From Marinobacterium sp. (lineage in GTDB: Bacteria; Pseudomonadota; Gammaproteobacteria; Pseudomonadales; Balneatricaceae), in the NCBI GenBank assembly GCA_030602245.1, contig JAUWAC010000003.1, forward strand, positions 1-64,000: DNA of 64,000 nucleotides. Reading direction: 5' to 3'. Position numbers and translations under genes: made by a program. This document shows, one piece after another, positions 45,056-53,600 of this stretch. Position 1 is the stretch's first letter, and each line of letters opens with the position of its first letter. The notes under the pieces were generated by a model, which saw only the letters and a program-made list of their open reading frames with translations, was not told where the DNA came from and searched no databases.

Positions 45056-45093
45056 TTTACCGCCAACCATTGACAGGTAAATTCAGCTTTACC
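45056..45093. promoter_or_regulatory. Operator repeats upstream of the CI-like repressor
   Basis: Three related half-sites occur: TTTACC (45056-45061), GGTAAA (45076-45081) and TTTACC (45088-45093), which give TTTACC-N14-GGTAAA and GGTAAA-N6-TTTACC palindromes. Their place just upstream of the repressor gene suggests autoregulation. Confidence 0.55.
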
Positions 45094-45179
45094 ATCATTA
45101 CCAACAACACAGCTTATTAAGTGTTCTTACTCAACCGCACCGCCAAGCACTGGAGAGCAAGATGACCACTAACGCTAAC

Positions 45180-45512
45180 TCACGGCTTCGGCCCGAAATG
45201 AACGATAACCGGCAGCCAACTGACCTTACGGTCAGGCGTACTAGCCGGAAGATCCGGGGCGAAATCAAATGGTACGAACTCAAAACCGAGCGCAACCCAG
45301 TCTTCGACAGGCTCGATCCAGATAAGCCTGTCCCGCTGGAGCGTGATGATCGCGTCTGACGCATCGCGGGTTAAGCGGGGCCAAAGCACCAAGGTTTCAT
45401 CATCATCGAGACACAACCTGTACTCGCCTTTGAAGCCCGGTATGTCCCGCTCCATCGCAGCAAACGACGCATTCCCCACACGCTCAAGGTATCCAAGGAT
45501 CGCATCCCGCAT
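45180..45512 (-). CDS. Conserved hypothetical protein upstream of the repressor
   Basis: The 110-aa acidic protein (residues 20-36 ERDIPGFKGEYRLCLDD, then WPRLTRDASDAIITLQRDRLIW and EDWVALGFEFVPFDFAPD) has no recognised domain. AAGGA lies 6-8 nt before the ATG, and TATAAT occurs on the same strand at 45556-45561. It is transcribed towards the CI-like gene and may share its transcript. Similar genes are common in the immunity region of P2-like prophages, so superinfection exclusion is possible, but this is only inference. Confidence 0.65.
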   Translation of the reverse strand: MRDAILGYLERVGNASFAAMERDIPGFKGEYRLCLDDDETLVLWPRLTRDASDAIITLQRDRLIWIEPVEDWVALGFEFVPFDFAPDLPASTPDRKVSWLPVIVHFGPKP

Positions 45513-45530
45513 ATCCGGTCCTTTTCAGTT

Positions 45531-45548
45531 GTTAACCGCTGTTAACCG
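45531..45548. promoter_or_regulatory. GTTAACCG direct repeats in a divergent promoter region
   Basis: GTTAACCG occurs at 45531-45538 and 45541-45548, ten bases apart (one helix turn), between the divergent genes at 45180-45512 and 45565-45759. This spacing suggests a regulator site. Confidence 0.45.
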
Positions 45549-45564
45549 TAAAGAGATTATACCC

Positions 45565-45759
45565 ATGAACGCCATCACTACCAGCACCGCCAGCAAGCCC
45601 GTCAAGCGCAACTTCAAGCACCTCTCCGTGATGCTCCGGCCCGTTGAAATCGAGCAGGTCGCAGACATGGCCAAGGAAGAGATGCGCCCCAAATCACAGA
45701 TGGCCCGCATCCTCATCCTCGAAGCACTCGAGGCCAGAGACGCCCGTTCTGCCTCTTAA
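45565..45759 (+). CDS. Small DNA-binding protein, ribbon-helix-helix-like
   Basis: The 64-aa basic protein has KRNFKHLSVMLRPVEIEQVADMA followed by KSQMARILILEALEAR (residues 15-58), compatible with an Arc/MetJ-like ribbon-helix-helix or a short regulatory fold. The frame is open further upstream, but the ATG at 45565 follows the GTTAACCG repeats and starts the rightward early operon. It may play the Cox/Apl-like role of antagonising the repressor. The assignment is tentative. Confidence 0.6.
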   Translation: MNAITTSTASKPVKRNFKHLSVMLRPVEIEQVADMAKEEMRPKSQMARILILEALEARDARSAS

Positions 45760-45824
45760 CGTACCGCCTTTACCACTTCGAACCACGGCGACATGTCCAC
45801 CAAAACGGACATGAGGACACAGCG

Positions 45825-46310
45825 ATGAAGAAGCGACTCAACGATCACGGCGGCATTCTCACCCCGCTACTGGCCTGCTACCACGCGGCCCACGACTACC
45901 CGGGTGGACTGCCGGTGCTGGCCGTCATGATGGACAAACCGATCGACACCCTGCGCAAAAAGCTGAACCCCAACCAGGAAACCCACCTGCTCACCCTGGA
46001 GGAAGCCAGCCACATTCTGCGCATTACCAAGGACAAGCGGATCCTCGACGCGCTCGGCGCTGAAGGCGACGCCGTTTGGTTCCGCCCGGACGAAGTATCA
46101 GCCGCCCCGGCCGATCTGGACGTGTTGAGTAGCGGCACGTCGCTGATGAGCCGTTCAGTCGCTGTGATTCAGGAGCTGGAAGATGCACTGGCCGACGGAA
46201 AAATCGACGCGAAGGAACGTGCCCGCCTGAACGAACGCTTCATGCGACTCAGCCAGGCAGCCCTTCATGTATCCGAAACCGCCAAGAAGTTCGAACAGGA
46301 CGAGGAGTAA
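45825..46310 (+). CDS. Phage regulatory protein CII-like (Phage_CP76)
   Basis: The 161-aa protein matches the CII family of P2/186-like phages: LACYHAAHDYPGGLPVLAVM, then MDKPIDTLRKKLNPNQETHLLTLEEASHILRIT (residues 38-72), and a helical C-terminus. In phage 186, CII activates establishment of lysogeny. It heads the early operon that includes the Ogr-like gene 6 nt downstream. Confidence 0.87.
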   Translation: MKKRLNDHGGILTPLLACYHAAHDYPGGLPVLAVMMDKPIDTLRKKLNPNQETHLLTLEEASHILRITKDKRILDALGAEGDAVWFRPDEVSAAPADLDVLSSGTSLMSRSVAVIQELEDALADGKIDAKERARLNERFMRLSQAALHVSETAKKFEQDEE

Positions 46311-46316
46311 CGCCCC

Positions 46317-46607
46317 GTGAGCAGCGCCTACAAGTTGAAGTGCCCGCACTGTAAGCACGGAATCAGAATCCGCAATTCCATCGGTCTGCACGACCTGCTG
46401 CGTGCCGCCTACTTGCAATGCACCAACGTCAACTGCGGCGCGACGTTTCGCGGCGAGTTCGAGATCACCCACGAAATGAGTCCATCCGGCACACCCAACC
46501 CGGAGATCCGGCTGCCAATGGCTGACTCAGCCATCCGCCGCGCCGCGATCGAGCGGGAGAACGCCAGCCAGATGGATATCGACGACCTGCTCAGTACCGG
46601 GCAGTAA
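46317..46607 (+). CDS. ogr: Ogr/Delta-like late gene activator (zinc finger)
   Basis: The 96-aa protein, GTG start, has the Ogr/Delta zinc-binding pattern: CPHC near residue 9, and CTNVNCGATF (C-x4-C) about 25 residues later. Ogr activates P2 late promoters by binding TGT...ACA dyads and contacting RNA polymerase. Three such dyads are present in this prophage (23812, 30208, 37813). P2 places ogr after gene D, whereas here it sits in the early operon. Confidence 0.85.
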   Translation: MSSAYKLKCPHCKHGIRIRNSIGLHDLLRAAYLQCTNVNCGATFRGEFEITHEMSPSGTPNPEIRLPMADSAIRRAAIERENASQMDIDDLLSTGQ

Positions 46608-46623
46608 GCAACGGGAGACCACC

Positions 46624-46935
46624 ATGAACACATTCAGCAGTCATCTCCGGATGACGGCTCAGGGCCACTCTGAGCCAGTCAAGCTCGAAATACTCGGTTA
46701 TCAGCGCTACTGGCTTCGCCGGGGCGGTGATTACGTCCTTCGCTTCACCCATGCCAACGGCAAATCACAGGAGTTGAAGTTTCAACCACGAGAGCTGGTG
46801 TCCCGAGTCGCATTCAATGACCGCCTCAATTCAGAGGCCCCCGGCATCTGGTGGAACGGCCCGTCATCGGCGCTTGATCGTTTTCTCCAACCGCAGCTCA
46901 TCACCGCAAAGTGTCTGCCACGCCGCCTCGTTTAA
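46624..46935 (+). CDS. Hypothetical protein of the early region
   Basis: The 103-aa basic protein contains VKLEILGYQRYWLRRGGDYVLRF and a polar C-terminus (TAKCLPRRLV). No domain is recognised. It lies 16 nt after the ogr-like gene and 12 nt before the Bro-N gene, in the same direction, so it belongs to the early operon. Confidence 0.7.
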   Translation: MNTFSSHLRMTAQGHSEPVKLEILGYQRYWLRRGGDYVLRFTHANGKSQELKFQPRELVSRVAFNDRLNSEAPGIWWNGPSSALDRFLQPQLITAKCLPRRLV

Positions 46936-46947
46936 GGGAGTCATGCC

Positions 46948-47484
46948 ATGAAAAACATCAACCCGCACGCCAACCCGTTTATCTTCTCCGCCAACGAAGT
47001 ACGCACCGCCACCGACGAGCATGGTGAGGTGTGGTTCTGCGCCAAGGATGTTTGTTCGGCGCTCGAAATTCAGTGGTCAGGTCGCGGAAATACGCTCAGG
47101 TCCATGCCCGAAGACTGGGTTATGGTCTCGCACCACGAGACCATAAAAGGGGAAAGAGAGACGATTTTCGTCAACGAAGCAGCCCTGTATAAAATGATCT
47201 TCCGCTCCAGCAAGCCGCAGGCTGAGGAGTTCGCCAACTGGGTCTGCCGTGAAGTCCTCCCTGCCCTGCGAAAACAAGGCTATTTCGGTCTGAGCAAAGA
47301 CATCGACCAGGTGAAAGCCACCAACGCGATGGTCAGTCTGCTGCGCACCCTCAGCACTACCACCGACGCCTTCATGTTCAAACTGCTGACCGCCCGCCTG
47401 CGCAACCTCTGCAATGCGATGGGTGAACCGATGCCGGACATCGGCCTGCTCGGCCAGGACAAGAACCAGCTCCCGCTCATTTAA
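46948..47484 (+). CDS. Bro-N domain protein (phage antirepressor-like)
   Basis: The 178-aa protein has an N-terminal Bro-N domain (residues 8-110): EVWFCAKDVCSALEI, ETIFVNEAALYKMIFRSSKP and EEFANWVCREVLPALRKQGYF. Bro-N proteins bind DNA and often act as antirepressors. The C-terminal 65 residues are helical and not of a known antirepressor class. A role in prophage induction is likely but not proven. Confidence 0.88.
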   Translation: MKNINPHANPFIFSANEVRTATDEHGEVWFCAKDVCSALEIQWSGRGNTLRSMPEDWVMVSHHETIKGERETIFVNEAALYKMIFRSSKPQAEEFANWVCREVLPALRKQGYFGLSKDIDQVKATNAMVSLLRTLSTTTDAFMFKLLTARLRNLCNAMGEPMPDIGLLGQDKNQLPLI

Positions 47485-47508
47485 CCGGCAGTACGGACGG
47501 GCTCAGGC

Positions 47509-50184
47509 ATGAACCCCCAGCTCAGAAACGACATCATCGACCGCTTCAAGCAGGGCAACCCGAAGCTGCAGATTACGAGCCAGTACATCCGCCGCATCGA
47601 GTGCCCGGCCTGCAACCACAAAGAGGCATTCGCCAGCGCCGATACGCCCTGGGTGATCAAGTGCGGCCGCGAGAACCGCTGCGGCGCCGTCACCCACGTG
47701 AAGGAGGAATACAAGGAGCTGTTCGAGAGCTGGACCGAGCGCTACCAGCCCAGCGACGACGCCCAGCGCAAGGCGAACCCGACCGCCGTGGCGGACGGCT
47801 ACCTGCGCGACGGCCGCGGGTTCGATCTGGTCCGGATCCGCGGCTGGTACACGCAGGACAGCTACTACGACCATGAGATCCAGCAGGGCACCACCACGGT
47901 GCGCTTCGCCCTGCCGAACGGGTTCTGGGAGCGCCTGCTGGACAAGCCCTGGCGGTTCGGCAAGCAGAAGGCGCGCATCGTCGGCACCTACGCCGGGCAG
48001 GCGTGGGTGCCGCCGGTACTGACCATGGCAGAGCTGACCGAGGCGCGGGAGATCTGGATCACCGAGGGCATATTCAACAGCATCGCCCTGCATCACATTG
48101 GCCACGTCAGCATCAGCAACCTGAGCTCCGGCAACTACCCGGACCAGTTCCTCGCCGAGCTGGCCGAGGCCTGCAAAGCCGCCGGCAAGAAGCGCCCGAC
48201 GCTGATCTGGGCGCTGGACTCCGACCGTGCCGGGCGCAAGTTCACGCTCAAGCACGCCGCCCGGGCCAAGCAGGCCGGCTGGAAGTGCGAGGCGGCGCAG
48301 ACCGGCAGCAGCCGCGACTGGAATGACCTGCTGCAGCTGGAGCAGCTGGGCGACAAGCACATCGAGGAGTACCGCTACCAGGGCGACCTGCTGCTGGCCA
48401 GCACGCCCAGCGAGAAAGCGCTGCTGATGTACAACAAGCGCGAGCGCCGGGAGTTCTGGTTCGAGTTCGGCGCCAAGCTCTGGTGGTGGAAGCTGGACAT
48501 GGACGCCTATGACCGGGAGCTGAAGTCCTGCGACGCCAGCGGCGCCGAGGCACTGAGCCCGGAAGAGCGCGAGCGGGTACTGAAAAACGCCGGCGTGCTC
48601 ACCTGTATCTGCAGCGCGGTACCCACCCCGCTCTACTTCCAGCGCAATGAAGTCACGGACGAGAGTACCTACTACTTCAGGATTGAGATGCCGGACGAGT
48701 CGGTACACAAGTTCGCATTCACCCCCAAACAGCTCACCAGTGCCAGCGAGTTCAAGAACCGCCTATTGGGCATCAAAAACGCCTGGTTCACCGGCTCCGG
48801 CAAGCAGCTGGACCGGCTGATGCAGGAACAGATGGCGGGCCTGCGCACCGTCGAGACGATTGATTACATCGGCTACACCAAGGCGCACGGCGTGTATGTG
48901 TTCAACGAGGTGGCGATCAAGGACGGCAAGGTGGTGGCCATCAACGATGAAGACTTCTACAGCTTCGGCAAGTTGTCGCTCAAGACGCTGGCGAACTCGC
49001 CGGAGCTGCACATCAACACCGATACCAGCGACTACCGCCCGGAATGGGCGCGGCAGGTGGCCCGTGCGTTCGGCCCGGCCGGTGTGGTCACCGTCGCCTG
49101 GTGGCTGGGCAGCCTGTTCGCCGAGCAGATCCGCGCCCACCACAAGAGCTACCCGTTTTTCGAGCTGGTCGGCGAGGCCGGCGCCGGTAAATCCACGCTG
49201 ATCGAGTTCCTGTGGAAAACCTGCGGCCGCGCCGACCATGAGGGTTTCGACCCGAGCAAGTCGTCGATCGCCGCCCGCGGCCGTTCGTTCGCCCAGGTCA
49301 GCAACCTGCCGATCGTACTGATCGAGGCCGACCGCGAGAGCGACAAAGCTAAGGCCCGCCAGTTCGATTGGGACGAGCTGAAGACCGCGTTCAACGGTCG
49401 CGCCATCCGCAGCCGGGGCGTTAAGAACAGCGGCAACGATACCTACGAGCCGCCGTTTCGCGGGTCGATCATGATCAGCCAGAACGCGCAGGTGGAGGCC
49501 AGCGAGGCGATCCTCTCGCGTATCTGCCACATCACCGTGACCCGCGCCCACCAGAACGCCGACACGAAGGTGGCCGCCGAATGGCTGGAGCGGATCCCGA
49601 CCGAGAACGTCAGCGGGTTTCTGCTGCAGGCCACCAGGGCCGAGAAGCAGATTCTGGAGGCGTTCAACGAGTTCGCCCCCCACTACGAGAAGCAGCTGCT
49701 GGCCCTGGACGAGATCCGCATGATCCGTATCGCCAAGTGCCACGCCCAGCTGCTCGCCCTGCTCGACTGCCTGAGCGACCGGGTGCTGGGCCTGCTGCCG
49801 GAGCCGATCATCGAAGAGGCCCGCGCGTTCATCGCCGAGATGGCCAAGCAGCGTCAGGCGGCACTGAATGCGGACCACCCGCTGGTCACCGAGTTCTGGG
49901 AGGCGTTCGACTTCATCGAGAACAGCCGCAGCGACATGGAGCCGCGCCTGAACCACGCCAAGCAGCCGAACCAGATCGCCGTGAACTTGAAGGAGTTCGA
50001 GCGCTGGTGTGGCGAGTTCAAGCTGCGCATCCCCGACATGCGCCAGATCAAGCAGCTGCTGCGCACAAGCAAGGCCCGCAAGTTCATCGATTCCAACCGC
50101 TCGATCCGCAGCAACGTGGGCGGCCACGAGCGCACCGTCAAATGCTGGGTGTTCGAGAACACCAGGGAGAAACGCCATGACTGA
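47509..50184 (+). CDS. Toprim-domain primase/helicase for prophage replication
   Basis: The 891-aa protein has an N-terminal zinc-finger-like part (IECPACNHKEAF, KCGRENRCG; residues 28-65), a Toprim domain (ITEGIFNS near 184, DSDRAGRKF near 237) and an ATPase domain with Walker A GEAGAGKST near 555. The C-terminal part continues as a helicase-like module. This layout is that of phage primase-helicases that start bidirectional replication. P2 uses the rolling-circle protein gpA instead, so the module comes from another lineage. The gene ends 8 nt into the next. Confidence 0.88.
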   Translation: MNPQLRNDIIDRFKQGNPKLQITSQYIRRIECPACNHKEAFASADTPWVIKCGRENRCGAVTHVKEEYKELFESWTERYQPSDDAQRKANPTAVADGYLRDGRGFDLVRIRGWYTQDSYYDHEIQQGTTTVRFALPNGFWERLLDKPWRFGKQKARIVGTYAGQAWVPPVLTMAELTEAREIWITEGIFNSIALHHIGHVSISNLSSGNYPDQFLAELAEACKAAGKKRPTLIWALDSDRAGRKFTLKHAARAKQAGWKCEAAQTGSSRDWNDLLQLEQLGDKHIEEYRYQGDLLLASTPSEKALLMYNKRERREFWFEFGAKLWWWKLDMDAYDRELKSCDASGAEALSPEERERVLKNAGVLTCICSAVPTPLYFQRNEVTDESTYYFRIEMPDESVHKFAFTPKQLTSASEFKNRLLGIKNAWFTGSGKQLDRLMQEQMAGLRTVETIDYIGYTKAHGVYVFNEVAIKDGKVVAINDEDFYSFGKLSLKTLANSPELHINTDTSDYRPEWARQVARAFGPAGVVTVAWWLGSLFAEQIRAHHKSYPFFELVGEAGAGKSTLIEFLWKTCGRADHEGFDPSKSSIAARGRSFAQVSNLPIVLIEADRESDKAKARQFDWDELKTAFNGRAIRSRGVKNSGNDTYEPPFRGSIMISQNAQVEASEAILSRICHITVTRAHQNADTKVAAEWLERIPTENVSGFLLQATRAEKQILEAFNEFAPHYEKQLLALDEIRMIRIAKCHAQLLALLDCLSDRVLGLLPEPIIEEARAFIAEMAKQRQAALNADHPLVTEFWEAFDFIENSRSDMEPRLNHAKQPNQIAVNLKEFERWCGEFKLRIPDMRQIKQLLRTSKARKFIDSNRSIRSNVGGHERTVKCWVFENTREKRHD

Positions 50185-50395
50185 CCGCATCATCACGCCG
50201 ACCGACGTGCCGGCCCGGCTGGACCTGCTCGGTGAGCGGATCTACCGCATGAACCCGGAAGACCACACACCGCTGATGGCCCACATCGTCGGCGGACTGA
50301 AGGGCAAAGCCCGCTTCGCGCCCGACTCGCTCATCGACGCGATCGAGGTACTAGAGCTGGCCATGGAGAGTTTTGAGGAGGGCCGACAGGCCTGA
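50177..50395 (+). CDS. Hypothetical small protein
   Basis: The 72-aa protein starts at an ATG 8 nt before the primase stop (MTDRIITPTDVPARLDLLG). It is acidic and helical at the end (LIDAIEVLELAMESFEEG). No family is recognised. The overlap shows it is cotranslated with the replication gene. Confidence 0.68.
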   Translation: MTDRIITPTDVPARLDLLGERIYRMNPEDHTPLMAHIVGGLKGKARFAPDSLIDAIEVLELAMESFEEGRQA

Positions 50396-50455
50396 AATGA
50401 AAGCGGCCCCCGCACCGCCAAGCACTAGGGGCCGCACGTTAATGGAGCAACTGAG

Positions 50456-50623
50456 ATGAAGACCACTAACGCTGGAACATTCGATTCTACTGCCGCCGGC
50501 AAAGCGATAGCAATCGCGCTGATCGCCGGCATGTCCCCGGAAGCCAAGGCCCGGCTGGCCGCCCGGCTCCGTGCCCGCCAGGAAAACCGCAAACTCCAGA
50601 GCACTAAAGGTACGCAAGCATGA
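50456..50623 (+). CDS. Hypothetical 55-aa protein
   Basis: ATG 50456 to TGA 50623 encodes MKTTNAGTFDSTAAGKAIAI and a helical remainder with SPEAKARLAARLRARQENR. It has a GGAG ribosome-binding site (AATGGAGCAACTGAG) and its stop overlaps the next start (GCATGA). The leader and first codons repeat a sequence found at 45135-45176. Confidence 0.6.
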   Translation: MKTTNAGTFDSTAAGKAIAIALIAGMSPEAKARLAARLRARQENRKLQSTKGTQA

Positions 50624-51684
50624 ACGCCACCCTCTCACTCAAAGGCGGGGTAAACACCCCCGCTACACTCGCCCCAAACCGGGAACCCAGCAAAGCCGAA
50701 CAGGCCCGCCGCCTGGAGCTGTTCGAGATCGCACTGCGCGAGGAGCGAATTGCGGAGTTGGAAGATCGCATCGACTTCTATGAGGAGCAGATGACCAGCG
50801 AACAGGAAACCAGCCATTACCAGATCACCACGCTGGAAAGGATGCTGAAAGACAGCATCGACCTTGGCGTTCGTAAGCTGAAGATCCAGGAAGGCGACAT
50901 CCTGGTGGCCTCGGCAGAGTTTGCCGAGCGCGAAGATGTGGTGAAGGCGATCGGCCAGATGATCCAGAAACTGGGCCTGAAAAACGTGGGCATGGTCTGC
51001 GGCCATATCGACACCCTGGACGAAGAAGCCCGCCGCAAGATCGCCGAGCCGTTCCTGGCCGACTTACGCGCCAAGGCCACCAAGCTGCAGCTCGAGCGCC
51101 AGAAGCTGACCGACTACAACGCGGAGCTGGAAGCCGCCGGTAACCAACTGGCCGATGACAAGGAGCAGCTGCTGGCCAAGATCGACCGCCTCAAATCGCA
51201 GGCCAATGCCCGAGATCAAGTCATCGAGACAGCCCTCGCCGGCGAACGCGAAGCTAAGGCCGAACTCAAGCGCCTGAAACAGCTGGACCCGGACGGCATG
51301 CGCAAGCGCCTGGACAAGCACAAGAAGAAGGCCGCCGAGCTGGACGCGGCCAACACCGACCTGCGCGCGAAGAACAACGCGCTCACCAAGGAAAACCGCA
51401 AGCTCCATCTGGCCCTGGACAAAGCCTGCGCCGACATCAACGCGGCCCAGAAGCTGGAGCCGATCCGCGTCATCGAGCACCCCAGCCTCGGCCGTTGGGA
51501 GCTGTACAGCTGCGAACGCAACGGCTTCTACCAGGTGCTGGATGTTGAAAACGAGGTGAGCCGCACCGTTCACATCGATGACAACGTGATGATTCAGCCG
51601 AAGCAGCGACGGGTACCACAGGCGGTGGCCAAGTGGGTGGTTGGCGTTCACAACGAGTATTTCGGAGGACAGAACAATGGCTAA
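50620..51684 (+). CDS. Coiled-coil protein of unknown function
   Basis: The 354-aa protein is mostly charged helix (about residues 27-70 and 140-285), predicted to form a long coiled coil. A short globular end follows (HPSLGRWELYSCERNGFYQVLDV). No catalytic motif is visible. The early, replication-linked position suggests a structural or nucleoid-related role; no family is recognised. Confidence 0.72.
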   Translation: MNATLSLKGGVNTPATLAPNREPSKAEQARRLELFEIALREERIAELEDRIDFYEEQMTSEQETSHYQITTLERMLKDSIDLGVRKLKIQEGDILVASAEFAEREDVVKAIGQMIQKLGLKNVGMVCGHIDTLDEEARRKIAEPFLADLRAKATKLQLERQKLTDYNAELEAAGNQLADDKEQLLAKIDRLKSQANARDQVIETALAGEREAKAELKRLKQLDPDGMRKRLDKHKKKAAELDAANTDLRAKNNALTKENRKLHLALDKACADINAAQKLEPIRVIEHPSLGRWELYSCERNGFYQVLDVENEVSRTVHIDDNVMIQPKQRRVPQAVAKWVVGVHNEYFGGQNNG

Positions 51685-52099
51685 TCCACTGGTTCAACTG
51701 GCATTCGACCACAACCTGCGCGCCGAGCAGATCATCCACTTGGGGACGATGGCGTGCTGCGATCCGATGGCCGACATCGCCCAAGAGGCATTCGAGGATG
51801 ACTGGGAGCAGATCCGGTCTGCGCTGCAGATCAACCCACCAGACCTCGATCGGGAAACGATCGCCGAGCACCTGATGCTGAGCGACCGGCTCGGCTTTCT
51901 GGTGCAGATCGGCATGCCGGTGCCGCACCGGTTCACAGAGGGTGGCGGCTACCTGCACTACGGCTTCGGCCACTACCACTGCCGCTGGTTCTACGGCGAC
52001 ACCCTCGAGCAGGTATTCGAGAAGGCCGCGAAGTACCAGGAAGAATACGTCGAAAAGAAACGCGCCGAGGCTGAAGCAAAGGAGGCCACATCATGCTGA
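51677..52099 (+). CDS. Hypothetical protein
   Basis: The 140-aa protein starts at [20 protein letters not shown] (ATG 51677, overlapping the previous stop by 8 nt; an in-frame ATG at 51641 lies inside the upstream gene). The [20 protein letters not shown] stretch is rich in aromatic residues and His, and the C-terminus is a helix of Lys and Glu. No domain is recognised. Confidence 0.7.
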   Translation: MANPLVQLAFDHNLRAEQIIHLGTMACCDPMADIAQEAFEDDWEQIRSALQINPPDLDRETIAEHLMLSDRLGFLVQIGMPVPHRFTEGGGYLHYGFGHYHCRWFYGDTLEQVFEKAAKYQEEYVEKKRAEAEAKEATSC

Positions 52100-52437
52100 T
52101 CCTGACCCGCCGCATCGGCGAAACCCTGATGATCGGGGACGAGATCACCGTCACCGTCCTGGGCGTGAAAGGCAACCAGGTTCGCATCGGCGTCAACGCC
52201 CCGAAAGACGTGGCCGTCCACCGCGAGGAGATCTACCAGCGCGTACAGCAGGAGGAAGATCTCAAACGCACCTGCGACCACTGGCTGGTCCAGTGGCAGG
52301 CCGGCAACGGCTGGCTCACCGTCGAGGAGATCGACAACTACAACGACGCCGACACCGTGCTGATGGAGCGCCAGAACGAATACCCGCGTCAGCAATGGCG
52401 CGTCATCCCAGCACAGCAGGCAGGAGGTGCAGCATGA
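52093..52437 (+). CDS. csrA: CsrA/RsmA-like RNA-binding regulator with C-terminal extension
   Basis: Residues 1-55 are almost the CsrA/RsmA consensus: [39 protein letters not shown] and [12 protein letters not shown], including the Leu4 and Arg44-region residues that contact GGA loops. CsrA proteins are about 60 aa; this one has 114. The additional part ([20 protein letters not shown]...) has no recognised family. Being phage-encoded, it could retune host post-transcriptional control or regulate phage mRNAs. It overlaps both neighbours, so it is expressed with the early operon. Confidence 0.9.
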   Translation: MLILTRRIGETLMIGDEITVTVLGVKGNQVRIGVNAPKDVAVHREEIYQRVQQEEDLKRTCDHWLVQWQAGNGWLTVEEIDNYNDADTVLMERQNEYPRQQWRVIPAQQAGGAA

Positions 52438-52802
52438 CCGACACCACCGATACCCAGCTGCTGCGCAACCGCATCACGCAGCTGGAATGCACCCTGTACC
52501 TGGCGCTCGACGCCCTCGAGTTCGACGCCGGCGACTGGAAGCCGGAATCGATCGAACGCCACCAGCGCGAGCAGATCGCGCTGGCCCGCAAACACCTACG
52601 CAACGCCTTCGACCAGGAAGCGATCGAGCGCCTGACCGAGCAGTTCAAACGGATGGCGGAGAGCAGCACGACACAGTGCGAGGAGTGCGGTACCGAAGCC
52701 AAATGCTCACCGGTACCGCTACTGGCCGGCGGCGATCGTTGGATGTGCCCGGAGTGTCGGGCCGAGGTTGCTGGGCATCAAATCATGGGAGGTGAGTCAT
52801 GA
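52434..52802 (+). CDS. Hypothetical protein with a C-terminal zinc ribbon
   Basis: The 122-aa protein has a helical N-terminal part ([20 protein letters not shown]) and a Cys4 zinc ribbon at the end ([10 protein letters not shown] ... MCPECRAE). ATG 52434 overlaps the stop of the CsrA-like gene. The family is unknown. Confidence 0.72.
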   Translation: MTDTTDTQLLRNRITQLECTLYLALDALEFDAGDWKPESIERHQREQIALARKHLRNAFDQEAIERLTEQFKRMAESSTTQCEECGTEAKCSPVPLLAGGDRWMCPECRAEVAGHQIMGGES

Positions 52803-53134
52803 ACCACACCGAATTCACAGCCCGCTACCGCGACGCCGTGGAGTGCCTGCTGCCGATCGCGATGACCGACACCAGCGGCGGCCGCGCCGCTGCACAGGTG
52901 TTGCTGAGCACGTTCAACGCGCATGAGTTCCACCTGGACCCGACCGATCTGAACCTGCTGGATAACGAGCCGCTGAAGGCCGCCTTCGAGGTGCTGCAGC
53001 TGCGCGTGCTGCTGAGCATGGAGCCGCATGAGGTGCTGGACGACGGCGACGCCCGCTTCCTGCAGGTGTGGGCGCGCTGGGAAGGCCTGCGCATCTGCAA
53101 CCGGTACCGGAAGGAGGTGCGCCATGTGTCCTAA
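52799..53134 (+). CDS. Hypothetical protein
   Basis: The 111-aa protein begins [20 protein letters not shown] and contains SGGRAAAQVLLSTFNAHEFHLDPTDL (residues 26-51). It resembles small proteins that are common in Pseudomonas-type phages and plasmids, without a known function. It overlaps both neighbours. Confidence 0.7.
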   Translation: MNHTEFTARYRDAVECLLPIAMTDTSGGRAAAQVLLSTFNAHEFHLDPTDLNLLDNEPLKAAFEVLQLRVLLSMEPHEVLDDGDARFLQVWARWEGLRICNRYRKEVRHVS

Positions 53135-53600
53135 CTGCATCGAGGCGATCTGCACGAACCGCTGCGACACCCACCAGGGAGAGGAGATTCCCATGTTGAA
53201 CATCGAGCTACACGAGATCCCCGGCGCTGTCGGGGATGAGGAGCCGATCCGGCCCCAAAACGAAGCCCCGGCGCATCGCGCCGGCGGCGCTTGCGACTGC
53301 ACCGCGATGTGTGGCGATGACCCGTGGATCCGTGACGGACGGGCAACGCCCTGCGCTAACTACGTGAAGGCGAAACACCGGAGCGAGCGCCCCAGGCGGA
53401 TCGAGGCCTGGAAGAGCACCAGCGCCGACGATCTGAAGAGCACCCTGCGCTGTCTGGTGGATCGGAACCCGGCTGACGCCGCCGAGGACTGCCTATATGC
53501 CCTGCGCCACGGCGAGGTGACTGGCAAAACCCACCGCAAGCACATCGCCGCCGCCCTGCGCACCGCCGCCACCCGTCTGGAGGTACAGAGCCATGACTGA
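53124..53600 (+). CDS. Hypothetical Cys-rich protein
   Basis: The 158-aa protein starts at ATG 53124 (MCPNCIEAICTNRCD), with a second possible start at 53193 (MLNIELHEIP). Cys pairs occur at the start and again in GGACDCTAMCGDDPW, so metal binding is possible. The C-terminal half is helical (ADAAEDCLYALRHGEVTGK). No family is recognised. Confidence 0.65.
   Translation: MCPNCIEAICTNRCDTHQGEEIPMLNIELHEIPGAVGDEEPIRPQNEAPAHRAGGACDCTAMCGDDPWIRDGRATPCANYVKAKHRSERPRRIEAWKSTSADDLKSTLRCLVDRNPADAAEDCLYALRHGEVTGKTHRKHIAAALRTAATRLEVQSHD

Noticed and set aside
45162..45359. 65-codon plus-strand frame with a GGAGAG ribosome-binding site
   Set aside because: It overlaps antisense the more convincing 110-aa gene at 45180-45512, and its protein shows no domain. 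The start region is kept as a finding about a duplicated leader.
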